DNA of 18,296 bases from Funneliformis mosseae (taxonomy: Eukaryota; Glomeromycota; Glomeromycetes; Glomerales; Glomeraceae): NCBI GenBank assembly GCA_910592005.1, contig CAJVPP010001703.1, positions 1 through 18,296 of the forward strand, written 5' to 3'. Below are positions 1 through 8,947 of this stretch, in pieces. The notes below the pieces were generated by a model. It searched no databases, had not been told where the DNA came from, and saw only the letters and a list, made by a program, of their open reading frames with translations. The position numbers and the translations under genes were made by a program. How positions within the stretch are numbered: position 1 is the stretch's first letter; every line of letters begins with the position of its first letter.

Positions 1-660
1 ATAGCTAAAAAATTGCTATTTTGATTTTTGTTTTGGTCAGACATAAATTGGCGGTATAGGGGCTTTTTTTGTGCTACTGATAAAATTCCGGATATTTATA
101 TCGCGGACTGTATGTATTATCACTATTATATTTCTAATCGATCACAAAATGAAGATAATAAATATATAAAATAAAAGTTACAAGAAGGTGACGGAAAAGT
201 ATCTAGAATTAAAGACACAGTAAAATTAACGAAAATTTTAGCCAACATTATTCTATGATTTCAGCCAGAACTTTAGATATAATAATTCTGCATCTAAGCT
301 GGTGAACTAATAAGAACCTCTCTGGCATTCTAACAGTTTCTCACTAGTTCTATAACAGCTTCAGGATATTACTAAATTGCTACTATGGTATCAGCTTGGA
401 TCCTTTAAATCACATGTTCTAAAGATCAGCCAAAATTATGGTATAGTGTCAGCTGAAATTAATCACAAATTTATTGCGCTATCCAACATTATATTTTTTT
501 TATCACATTTTGATATCTAGAAAGGCAACCAAATAGATGCAAAGGGTAAGTACTCCAATATAGAATCCAGCACTCAACCAGGTACAGGAGGTCAGCATTC
601 TCAACATAAAATCAGATATTTAAACAACTATAGAGAATCAACAATTCTATTAAAGAATTT
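1..660. other. Gene-free left edge
   Basis: No reading frame of useful length and no recognisable protein on either strand. The DNA is less AT-extreme than what follows. A loosely repeated motif of the form TATGNTNTCAGCY appears near 251, 383 and 442, too diverged to call a repeat family. It may be old intergenic or transposon sequence. Confidence 0.5.
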
Positions 661-700
661 AATATATAAATGATTTAGAAATAAGAAAAAAAGCGTGATA

Positions 701-1072
701 TTTAGATTATATAGTGGTAGTTAGGTTAAATGGTGGGTGGTAATTAGATTATATAGTGGTAAAAAAATATAAATAGCAAGTAAGATTTAAAAGGATAGCT
801 AGAGTATAAAAAAGATACTTGATACGTGAAAATAAATAAATTATATGGTGATAATTAGATTATATTATTTAGATTATATGGTGATAATTAAATTATATTA
901 TTTAGATCATATGGTGATACTTATATTATATAGTGATATTTAGATCATATAATAGTATTCAGATTATATAGTAGTATTTAGATCATATAGTAGTATTCAG
1001 ATTATATGGTGGTAATATAATCTAGGGTAAGTAGAATACCACCATATAATATAATTATATTATATAATGGTA
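701..1072. repeat. 18-19 bp AT-rich minisatellite (array A)
   Basis: Imperfect tandem units of the type TTTAGATCATATAGTAGTA recur, most densely from 838 to 1014, where successive copies differ at a few positions (AGATTATATGGTGATAATT, TTCAGATTATATAGTAGTA). A looser part lies at 701-760. The right end (1037-1072) carries the same motif in the opposite orientation. The core GGTGATAATTA is shared with the array at 8948-9092. Such arrays can be subterminal repeats of DNA transposons or free minisatellites; the hAT-like remnant starts about 300 bp downstream. Confidence 0.7.
1001..1050. repeat. 14-bp perfect inverted repeat at the end of array A
   Basis: ATTATATGGTGGTA at 1001-1014 is exactly complementary to TACCACCATATAAT at 1037-1050, with a 22-nt spacer. 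It marks the point where the minisatellite unit switches orientation. Confidence 0.75.
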
Positions 1073-1379
1073 TCCTACTACATAATTTATAATATAAATA
1101 TTTTTTAATTATACAATTTTATATGCTAAATTTTAAATTATATGATCATTTAGTTTATCAAATATATGACAATATATATGTTTGGTCAAGATTAATTCAG
1201 ATGCAGTATATAATATTTTATTATATAAATTTATTATATCTAGTCTAATTAATTATAAAATAATCAGTTCTATAATATATAATTCAAAATAATAAATTTT
1301 TGATATAAATAGGTTTATTATATTTAAAGTTAATTGTATTTAAATGTATTATTACTAATTCTCAATTATTTAATATTTA

Positions 1380-2280
1380 AAAAGTAATAAATTTATTTTT
1401 AAACTTGATCTAACATTTATTATTTCTTGTAATAAAAAACTATGTAAAATTTAATTACAAAAATATATAAAATTAGTATTAAAAATTTATTATTTTTAAT
1501 TATTAATTCTTGTAAATTTATTTCTATTACAACTGATTTATAGATAACTAAAAATTAAACAGAATATATAGGAATTATAGAACATTAATTAAATAAAAAT
1601 TTTAAATTTTATGATATTTTAATTAGTTTTGAAAAAATTTTATATTCACATATAGCTAATTTTATTACCACTTACTTAAAAAAATATATTGAAAATTATA
1701 ATATTAAAAAAATATAATTTGTATAATTACTAATAATAAAGAAAATATAAAAGCAGCTATTAATATTTTAAATAAAAATAATCACAATATTCAAAGATTA
1801 CTATATATTATACATATATTATAATTAATAGTAAATAATACCTTAAATAAAATTAGTGAATAAATCAAAATAATATAGAAAATTGTTTATATTTTTTTTA
1901 TTATCTAAACAATCAAAAAGACTTAAAGAAGTATAAAGAGAATTTAATAAAAAAAAAGTAATGAAAAAAATGAAAATTTTGATAATAAAAAATCAATTGA
2001 AATAAATATAACAATTATATTTAAAAATATAAATAAAATACAAATTTATTGGAATTCTAATATAATTTATAAAAATGATTACTTAAATTAAAAAAATCAA
2101 TAATTTATTTAAATAAAAACTTATATTTTAAAGAAAATTAAAATAATAAATTTGATTAGATAATATAAAATTATTTTTTAAAAAAATTAAACTTCTAAAT
2201 ATTTTCGTTAAATAAATATCATTAATTTATATAATACATATAAAACTTTTTAAATAAATAAAAGAATTATAGTTATTTAA
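1380..2280 (+). pseudogene. Decayed hAT-superfamily transposase (copy 1)
   Basis: No intact frame exists, but the plus-strand translation across several frames keeps hAT-like landmarks. At 1526-1543 it reads ITTDL then a TAG where hAT proteins have Trp (TTDLW). Near 1590-1680 it reads FYDILISFEKI and YLKKYIENYNI. Near 1745-1830 it reads IKAAINILNKNNHNIQRL followed by a degraded HTLQLIVNN-like segment, which in these proteins surrounds the second catalytic Asp and its Cys/His partners. Near 2035-2060 it reads NKIQIYWNS, like the family's TRWNS. Stops and frameshifts are frequent, so it is a dead copy. No terminal repeats or target duplication were found for it. The superfamily call rests on recalled motifs; orientation is clear and boundaries are approximate. 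Confidence 0.6.
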
Positions 2281-2284
2281 TGTT

Positions 2285-3060
2285 TTTTTTGTTTGGTTAA
2301 ATACTGTTTTAATATGTAAAACTCAAACTATTCTAGTGAATGAATTAATCCAATTTGCAAATGTATTGTATCCTAATATAAAAATTCTTATAAAAGCTTT
2401 TATTCTATTAACTTACTTATTACGTAAAGCAGCTATTTAGTAATATATAAATATGACTTTTATTCATAAATGCTGTTGTATAAATTTATTTTTGCTATAA
2501 GATTGTCAATTTATATAAAATATCAAAAAATCCTTGTAATTCTAGATTTTGTACCTCAATAATTTTAATAAACTCTTTTGAATTTGTAAATAGCTTTTGT
2601 TTTTCTTGATGTTGTAATATATATAATAAAAATATAAGATGCCTAATCTTATCATTAAATAACTTAGCAAAGGATGGATTTTCTTATAATATTAAAATAA
2701 TTAACAAATAAATAAAACAAATAAATATTTTAAAAGATTTCATAATCTTTCAAAGACATTATAACACGTTTTTTATAAGTAAGATGATAATTAAAATCAT
2801 CTTCATTAGATTGTTTTGACTTCTGATTTTCATACTTTTCATTTCAATCCCATTCCACTATTTTCATATAGCAATTGTGACCAAGAATGTCACATAGTTT
2901 CAAGTTAGAGATGTTGGAATTACTAGCATAACCTTTGTTAGTTCTAATTCTGTAATTGAACAATACTTTATATCAACTACAGTCTTACATGTAATACATA
3001 TACCCTGAAGCTTTTTGTTCTCATTTATTTTTGCAGTTAACGAGATCTATGGGAACTGAT
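2285..3060 (-). pseudogene. Decayed ORF of a repeated glomeromycete-type protein family
   Basis: Reading leftward, the minus strand gives an N-terminal piece with ENKKLQGICITCKTVVDIKY (about 3030-2965), containing a C-x2-C pair. A one-base frameshift follows near 2935, then GYASNSNISNLKLCDILGHN, then one stop and a stretch running to YKKRVIMSLKDYE (about 2745). After a gap comes NPSFAKLFNDKIRHLIFLL (from about 2678) through LELQGFFDILYKLT to a TAG, and a third frame near 2430-2290 with LRNK and GYNTFANWINSF. The C-x2-C pair and later Cys/His suggest a small zinc-binding N-terminus. I recognise the style of a high-copy Rhizophagus ORF, probably transposon-related, but cannot name it or its biochemical role. 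It lies downstream of, and on the same strand as, the PARG gene, and shows far more decay. Confidence 0.5.
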
Positions 3061-3481
3061 ATTTGAATCTGACACGTAAGAAGTTAAAGATTTATGAAAA
3101 ATAATTTTATTTTTTGTTAATAAGTAATGTGACTACGGCCTATACAGTATATGACGTAATAGATTTTAATAGTGCATATATATAAGATCTACAGTGTAAC
3201 ATTGACGATTTATATCTGCTATAAAAAATTTTTTTAAATATTTAGTATTACTATCGCTATCATTATGGTTGGAATAATATCAAGATATTGATATATTTTA
3301 ATATATAGCATATACTTGGCTTACAAAAGAAAGAAACGTAATTTCTAATTTTCACTTTAAAAAATTCGACAACAAATGATCTTATATTTAATCCGATGCT
3401 CGTTTTTATTATTATTCCGAAAAACACAACGTTTGATATGTGACGGATTTTTGATTTCCGGAAAAAAACCAATATAATCAA
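3061..3481. other. Intergenic 3' flank of the PARG gene
   Basis: No open frame with a recognisable product. A minus-strand frame entering from the PARG exon 3 region is only a shadow of that exon. Base composition is intermediate, with CpG present (near 3371, 3399 and 3455), unlike the decayed repeats to the left. Confidence 0.5.
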
Positions 3482-3487
3482 TTTATT
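3482..3487 (-). terminator. Candidate polyadenylation signal of the PARG gene
   Basis: TTTATT on the plus strand reads AATAAA on the minus strand, 34 nt beyond the TAA stop at 3522-3524. That spacing suits a eukaryotic poly(A) signal. In DNA this AT-rich the hexamer is common, so the call is positional. Confidence 0.4.
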
Positions 3488-3521
3488 TCCTCTTTTAAAT
3501 TTTTCTCTTGCTTGCTTGTTT

Positions 3522-4687
3522 TTAAGATGAAATTCCATTAGCAAATACCTTTTTAAATGGTATAAAATTACCTTCGTTATTCTTCCATTGTCTAGCACCT
3601 TCATCATCGAAGATAGCAAAAGAAATATTTTTATAAGTTTTAGGTAAATTTTCTTTTTCACCAAAGTATTCTTTACTAATAATTTCATAAAATAATCGCG
3701 CCATTGTTGAAGGTGGATTTGAGAATGCCCCACATCCAAATGCACTTAAAACAATCGTATCATGACCTATATAAAAGTTAGTTAATAAAAAAAATCAAAT
3801 TTAGACTTTAATTACACGGCCACATATGATAATTATACTTTGACCGTGAAGTAATTTGCAATAGCAAAAGTTTAATTATCTGAACCGGATAATTATAACG
3901 AAACTTCACGGGTAATCGCTGATAACTCCACAGTTACTATCAATAATTCCATTCAAAAAAAAAGTTTACCATTATCTAATCCGATGTTTAACATTGTGCG
4001 AATTTTTCTTCGGGTCGTTTCTTTGTCATGTTCATTTAAGGTGTATTCACCATTCTCACCTAACACAAGCTGAGGTTGACATATGGCGGCAACAGTCTAC
4101 GTAAATTAAACAGGAAAATATATCAATTTTTCCGTTTTCAAATGTTAACAAGCTTTTCTTCTCAAGGAAGATATTTTTACCACGAATGACAATTTTTCGG
4201 GGTTTTCCAAGAATTCATAATTTTCTTGTTCACTGGCTCTAATAACAGTAGAATTAGGACAATAAATACCACCATATGAGGGAATAGGATAGCATTCATT
4301 TTTTTTTTGTTCAAGATATTGAAATAAATTTGTTCGACGGAACAAATTTTCTTCCTGGCCGCCTGCACCATCGAGATAAGCACCACCGGGAATTACAGCA
4401 TTTGCCATATTTAATACAATAGGGTTGTATCCTTCACTTTTTAATTTGAGTGCATGGTTTATACAATCGCCATCTACTACTTGAATGATTGGGTGCGGTT
4501 GTTTTTCAGCGAGATAATGGCGAGAGATCGAAGTACCATCTTGATAGAATTTTGATTTGGAGACTTCCGACGAAAGCGAGTTATCATCTAATCGAATTTG
4601 TTTGTTTGTACCTTTATGTGTATATTCCAGTACACTTTGAAATATTTCAATAGTACTATACTGAACTTCCATGCGAATTGATGCCAT
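3522..4687 (-). CDS. Microbial-type poly(ADP-ribose) glycohydrolase, DUF2263/PARG macrodomain (three exons, 292 aa)
   Basis: The spliced product belongs to the TIGR02452/PARG catalytic-domain family, macrodomain enzymes that cut ADP-ribose chains from proteins. Exons: 4687-4181 (codons 1-169), 4096-3970 (170-211 plus one base), 3766-3522 (rest, ending TAA). Both introns are GT-AG and the joins keep frame. The start ATG at 4687 has A at -3, G at +4 and an in-frame TAG seven codons upstream. Residues 93-121 hold the signature: NMANAVIPGG, then GAGGQEE with the Glu pair at 112-113, then NLFRRTNL; the second Glu is the expected catalytic residue. Residues 218-230 read LSAFGCGAFSNPP, the macrodomain phosphate-loop block. 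No signal peptide or membrane segment is visible, so a cytosolic or nuclear enzyme is likely. The usual GGG is GGA here (Ala103). Length suits a compact single-domain member, and no breaks are seen. Exon CpG content is far higher than in surrounding DNA. Confidence 0.88.
3767..3969 (-). other. PARG intron 2 (203 nt)
   Basis: Donor GTAAACTTT begins at 3969 and acceptor TTTTATATAG ends at 3767. The intron splits a Gly codon (G|GT, residue 212), giving DNGHDTIVLSAF across the junction. It is more than twice intron 1, and the excess matches a palindromic insert at 3811-3916. Confidence 0.85.
3811..3916. mobile_element. Probable MITE inside PARG intron 2 (~106 bp)
   Basis: Ends ATTACACGG (3811-3819) and ACGGGTAAT (3908-3916) are inverted at 7 of 9 positions. 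Inside, CCGTGAAGT (3844-3852) pairs perfectly with ACTTCACGG (3903-3911), and TAATTATC (3873-3880) with GATAATTA (3888-3895) around a 7-nt loop. CACGGCCA (3815-3822) also pairs with TGACCGTG (3841-3848) at 7 of 8. Nested palindromes of CCGTGAA type with GATAATTAT fit a foldback, non-autonomous DNA element. Removing it leaves a 97-nt intron, close to intron 1. A clear target duplication was not identified. Confidence 0.55.
4097..4180 (-). other. PARG intron 1 (84 nt)
   Basis: Donor GTAAAAATAT begins at 4180 directly after codon 169 (phase 0). The acceptor TTTACGTAG ends at 4097. The next exon opens TVAAICQPQLV, the conserved strand expected after KLSFV, which fixes the join. Confidence 0.85.
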
Positions 4688-5054
4688 TTTTTTTAAAAAG
4701 TTCAGCTACTTAATAATTTGAGAAAGCAATTTTTAAGTGTGCGTGAGAAGATTCTTAAACGGATTTGTATGATTTTTATCTGAGTAGAAATAACCTTTTT
4801 TTAACACGTGAAATGTGAATATTATTGACAAATCACATTGTGTTTACGAATCATGTTCTATTTAAATCAAACTTTTTATGAGACTAACTTTTTTTTACTA
4901 ACTTACTTTCATTATGTTGTCCGTTATTCGAACGGTAGTTTTTCTTTCGAAGAGAAATTAGGCGAGTATGAAACTTATGGAATAATAAAGAACCTTTTTG
5001 TGAAAGAATAATTAGGTAATAAGCTATTTCTTTCTCTTATTTGTTTTATTTTTT
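4688..5054 (-). promoter_or_regulatory. Presumed PARG promoter region
   Basis: This gene-free stretch lies upstream of the PARG start and should hold its promoter. A palindromic CACGTG (4805-4810) matches the E-box bound by bHLH factors, and ATTCGAAC sits near 4927. Neither is proven. No firm TATA box can be chosen because TA-rich hexamers are everywhere. The region also separates PARG from the GC-rich repeat pair at 5055. Confidence 0.3.
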
Positions 5055-5163
5055 GGGTATTATGGAGCAGCATGATGTTACGCGGAGTGGGGGCGTGGCA
5101 TGCTTATCTTTAGGTAAGCCCGTGGGTACCCAGTCTATCTGGCAGTCTCCGGTAGAGCTGGTT
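5055..5163 (+). repeat. GC-rich structured repeat, unit 1
   Basis: First of two tandem copies. Landmarks in order: GGGTATTATGG (5055); 5' arm AGCAGC (5066-5071); hairpin GCTTA/TAAGC (5102-5106 with 5115-5119); conserved GTGGGTAC (5122-5129); hairpin CCAG-TCTAT-CTGG (5130-5142); conserved CAGTCTCC (5143-5150); GGTAGAGC; 3' arm GCTGGT (5157-5162), which pairs with the 5' arm at 5 of 6 positions. The strand is arbitrary. Reading frames here are broken by stops in unit 1, so a protein-coding role is unlikely. It may be a structured RNA, a SINE-like unit, or part of a GC-rich dispersed repeat. Confidence 0.65.
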
Positions 5164-5264
5164 GGGATATTTGGGGCGGCATGGTACTATGCGAGGGAAG
5201 GGGCATAGGCGCTTTTCCAAGCCTGTGGGTACCAGCTTCGGCTGCAGTCTCCAGTAGGGCCGCC
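5164..5264 (+). repeat. GC-rich structured repeat, unit 2
   Basis: Diverged second copy, offset 102-109 bp from unit 1. Landmarks: GGGATATTTGG (5164); 5' arm GGCGGC (5175-5180); hairpin GCTT-TTCC-AAGC (5211-5222); GTGGGTAC (5225-5232); hairpin CAGC-TTCG-GCTG (5233-5244), a UUCG-type tetraloop stem; CAGTCTCC (5245-5252); AGTAGGGC; 3' arm GCCGCC (5259-5264), pairing 6 of 6 with the 5' arm. The stems differ in sequence from unit 1 yet still pair at the same places. A 60-codon frame from 5181 crosses this unit but resembles no protein I know and has no counterpart in unit 1. Confidence 0.65.
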
Positions 5265-6640
5265 GGAATACTTTATTATTTACCAATAGAGGATATTCTA
5301 TTTGTATTCAATAAATTTATTAACTTGTATCTTTTTGATTATTATAATGTTTCGCGAGCCTAGATCATCGTAAATAAAATAAATAAAAACGAACTGAGAA
5401 TGATCTCGCAAAATGATCCCTCGAAAGTTATTTTGATTTTTCTTTACCCCGTTCAAATTTATGATAGGCTCTTATCTTTCGAATACAGAATCCAGGTTTT
5501 ACATTTGTGATATATCTTTCTATAGTATATTAAAAAAAAAACAAGTAGGGTGAGAAATAATGACTATTTAACTTTCTTGTAATTGACCTTTTTATCTCTA
5601 CCCATGATTTCTTGTCTTACAAAATACTTTCCTTGAAACTTTTGTAAAAGTTATGCCAGCAAAATATTTATTTCTTTATAATGCCTCTTTATATTTCTTC
5701 TGAAGTCATTTGCATTTATTCTTGTTTTCCTAATCCCATTCATTATTATCATCATCATTCTTTTAATTGACAAACTTTATAATTACTGATAAAGGATAAA
5801 ATAAATTCTAACAAAATAAGAAATGATAGTTACTTTCTACTTTAATATCTATAATGTTTAAATTATCATTAGGATTCAATTTCAAATTTGTGAATTTATA
5901 TCAAAATATCATTTTTAGCATTACATTTTGATTTAATAATTATTTAATTGTTTTTTCACCATTAATTATACAATTATTAATTAAAAAACCAATTTTTATA
6001 ACAATTATTATTAAACAAATTATAATTACCTGTATAAATTTAATGTGTTTTTTAAATTTTCATTATCAATAATAAAATTTAATAAATTAAAGATTAGATT
6101 ATATAAAAGAATACTATTTTTATTATTATATTTTATTTAACTAAATTTTCTTTTAATAATATTAAAATTTATTTCAATATTAAATTTATCTATTATTTAT
6201 TATATATATTTAAAATAATTTATATTGTTAAACTCTAATAAATAACCTATTTAATAATAAAAACATATTTTTTTTATTATTATTTTGTATTAAAATTAAT
6301 TTCAATTCTTTATAATATTATATTCTATAAATAAAGTCTTAAAAATATTTTTAGGATTAAAAAATTTAATATTCTAACAAAAAATTATATTATAAACTTT
6401 TTATTAATAACTTAAATCTAATATAAATATGCTTATAAAAAAAAATATATTGATTATATAAAAATAAATTGATAATAAAAACATTATTACATTTTATATC
6501 TTTTATAAGTTAAATTTTTGTTTAATCTAATCTAACCTTTTCAGGTTAAATAATTGATTAATTTAATTAACCTATTTAAAATTTCAAATATTAATATTTA
6601 TAAATTATTTATTAAATATATTGTTAACGTGTAATTTTTG
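5265..6640. other. AT-rich gene-free stretch
   Basis: No supported gene, RNA or intact element. From about 5900 the sequence becomes extremely A+T rich with almost no CpG. A short minus-strand reading near 5650-5610 (GITFTKVSRKVFCKTRNHG) could be a scrap of decayed coding DNA, but stops surround it and I do not recognise it. AGGTTAAATAATTGATTAAT at 6543-6562 recurs at 7517-7536. Confidence 0.45.
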
Positions 6641-6820
6641 TGAATTACGACTGTTAGACAGGATATTTAAACAGTTATTCTTTTTAATTGCACAGTAATC
6701 TTTTAATAGTTTATAAGTTTTAATTCAGATGATTTATCAAAGTATAATTACAGTTCAATAGATGGCTAGTAAATTGTATTTATAAATAATGTGTTTATTC
6801 ATAAGTAAAATAATAATATA

Positions 6821-6887
6821 GAGAAAAGAAATAAAGAAAAGTAAAAAAAAAAAATAAAAAAAAAATAAGAAAAGAAAAAAAATAAAA
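6821..6887 (+). repeat. Purine-rich low-complexity tract
   Basis: About 67 bases made almost only of A and G (GAAAAGAAATAAAGAAAAG, then poly-A interrupted by single T or G). No gene signal. Confidence 0.75.
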
Positions 6888-7030
6888 TACTAAACTAAAA
6901 GATAACGCAGTAGACCAGTCTCTAAAACTACTAAAACTATCTTATTAAGTTCCTATTTGTCTCCTCCTTTATATAAACTAAAAAGCTATCTATTTATATA
7001 AAATAATTTACATATATAGATATAACTAAC

Positions 7031-7150
7031 ATGTCTACTATGTCAACTATGTCTAATATATCAACTGTATCTAATATATTAACTATGTCTAATATGTCAG
7101 TTATTTCACATATATCTGACATATCATATATATCACTTATGTCAATTTAG
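7031..7150 (+). repeat. 9-bp minisatellite that stays open as (Met-Ser-X) repeats
   Basis: Thirteen consecutive 9-bp units of the form ATGTCTAAY or ACTATGTCA run from 7031 to 7147 and end at TAG (7148-7150). Read from ATG at 7031 each unit encodes Met/Ile/Val-Ser (once Leu)-Thr/Asn or a variant, giving 39 codons without a stop; the frame is open back to 6977. There is no domain, and a non-coding minisatellite is the simpler explanation because a 9-bp unit without internal stops stays open by itself. Confidence 0.7.
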
Positions 7151-8940
7151 TTGATCTTCTGCATTATATAAGCTGTGTTACATTTACCCATTCACAATAT
7201 GTATACTTATATTTTACTAAAAATATATTGTAATTATTATATAATTTATTAAAAATACAAATTAATTATACTAACTATTAGTATTTCTTTAATTTAAATT
7301 TTTATTTGAATTGATCTAATTGATCTGATTTAATTTAAATTATTTTTTTAAATGATTTATTATTATTTAAATTAAATAATATATTATTATTCTAATTGAA
7401 CAATTTATTATTATTCTTCTTGAATAATTAGTTAAGTTAAATTAGATTAAATCAGATAATAGATTAATCTGATCTGATATTAATCTGAAATTTATCAATT
7501 CAACTTAAATTTTTTTAGGTTAAATAATAGATTAATCTGATTTTATTCAAAACTCTAATAATAATTTAATATAAAATATATATTTTTAAAATATTATAAA
7601 TCTAATTATTTTTTATAATCTTAATATTTTTAAATAATTTATAATAACAATTTTTATTATTAAAATAAATAGAAATTAAAAAGAAAATTTTTATTATTGT
7701 AATATTTATTATTTTAAATTATCTTAATTAAATAATAAGAAAATCTATTAAATTACATTTAATAAAAAATTTTTTTACTTATAAAAGGTATAAATTTATT
7801 TAATATCATATTAAAAAGAATTAATCTATTATAAAAATTTAATATATATATTTTTAAAAGAAAATTTTTCAATAGTAAATAAAAATAAAATTTCAGCAAA
7901 AAAATTAATATTATTATTATCCCTTAAACTGTAAAAATTCGCAAGTAAATTTGCTTACTTATTTACTATAAATTCTCTTCTGATTTACTTTTATAAAAAA
8001 TTAAAATTTTTAAAAAATTTTTTTTTTAAATTAATTTTATAAATATATGTAATAATAATTTAAGGTTACTTATAAGCTAAAAATTTATAATTTTTAAAAA
8101 ATTATAAATTAAAAAATTTGTCATTGATCTTTGACCATCTTATTAATATTTACTTTTAGTAATATTAATTATAATAGAATATTATAAAATTTATTATAAA
8201 AAATAACTTTAATTATTACAGTTTTTATAATTTACTAAGAAATTTTATAATTTTATTAATAGTAAAGCAATTCAATTAATTCACAAACATATAAATTTTA
8301 AAAATTATTATAATAAAATTTTCAAAACTTAATTTTAAAAATTAAATTATTTAAAAAACTTTTTAATAAACTTAAATTTCTTTTAATAAAGTTAATAAAA
8401 TATATATTAAACTATATTTTTTATATAATGATTATATTATTAATATTAATATTTTATTTTTTATTAAAAAATTAATATTTATTTTTTGTGTTCACAGGCA
8501 AATTTGCTTGCTTTACATTTTAAAGAATAGTTATTAAATTATTTAATAAAAAATAATAAAAAAAAATAATAAAATTAGTATATATTAAAAAAATTTATAT
8601 AAAAAATTTATTTAAATATTTAAATTATAACAATAATTCTAAAATAACTCAATAAAGTAATATTTAATTAAATTTTATATAAATAAGTTTATTGAAAATT
8701 TATTCTCATAAATAAAAATATTAATAATATAGTTTTAATAATTTTAATATAATTATTAATTAAATTAAATAAAAAATTTAATAAATAATTATAAAAATCT
8801 GATAATATTAAAATTATTTTTATTTTTATTATTTTATAAAAAAATAAATTATATATGATTATAATTAAATATTATATATAATTATATAAAAACATAATTT
8901 ATAATTATGGTAATTAATTACATATTTTATTAAAAAATAT
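7151..8940. other. AT-rich gene-free stretch with scattered inverted repeats
   Basis: No recognisable coding sequence on either strand. A 12-bp perfect inverted repeat, ATCTGATTTAAT (7323-7334) and ATTAAATCAGAT (7446-7457), flanks about 110 bp that could be a small foldback element. AAATTTGCTT blocks occur at about 7947 and 8502 next to near-palindromes (GCAAGTAAATTTGCTTAC and GGCAAATTTGCTTGC). These may be termini of old non-autonomous elements, but no target duplications were found. Confidence 0.4.
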
Positions 8941-8947
8941 GTTAATT

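Noticed and set aside
701..1072. CRISPR-like repeat array
   Set aside because: Units are directly tandem with no unique spacers, are imperfect, and the setting is eukaryotic.
3263..3745. 160-codon minus-strand frame overlapping the end of the PARG gene
   Set aside because: It is an out-of-frame shadow of PARG exon 3 running into the 3' flank; the correct frame of exon 3 gives the conserved LSAFGCGAFSNPP block.
4177..4386. 69-codon minus-strand frame inside PARG exon 1
   Set aside because: Shadow frame of the PARG exon, without independent signals.
4805..4810. CACGTG as a definite regulatory site for PARG
   Set aside because: A single six-base palindrome is weak evidence; it is mentioned only as a possibility in the promoter entry.
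5181..5363. 60-codon plus-strand frame in GC-rich unit 2
   Set aside because: The equivalent stretch of unit 1 is broken by stops and frame differences, and the second half is AT-rich flank. The shared features of the two units are RNA-like stems, not codons.
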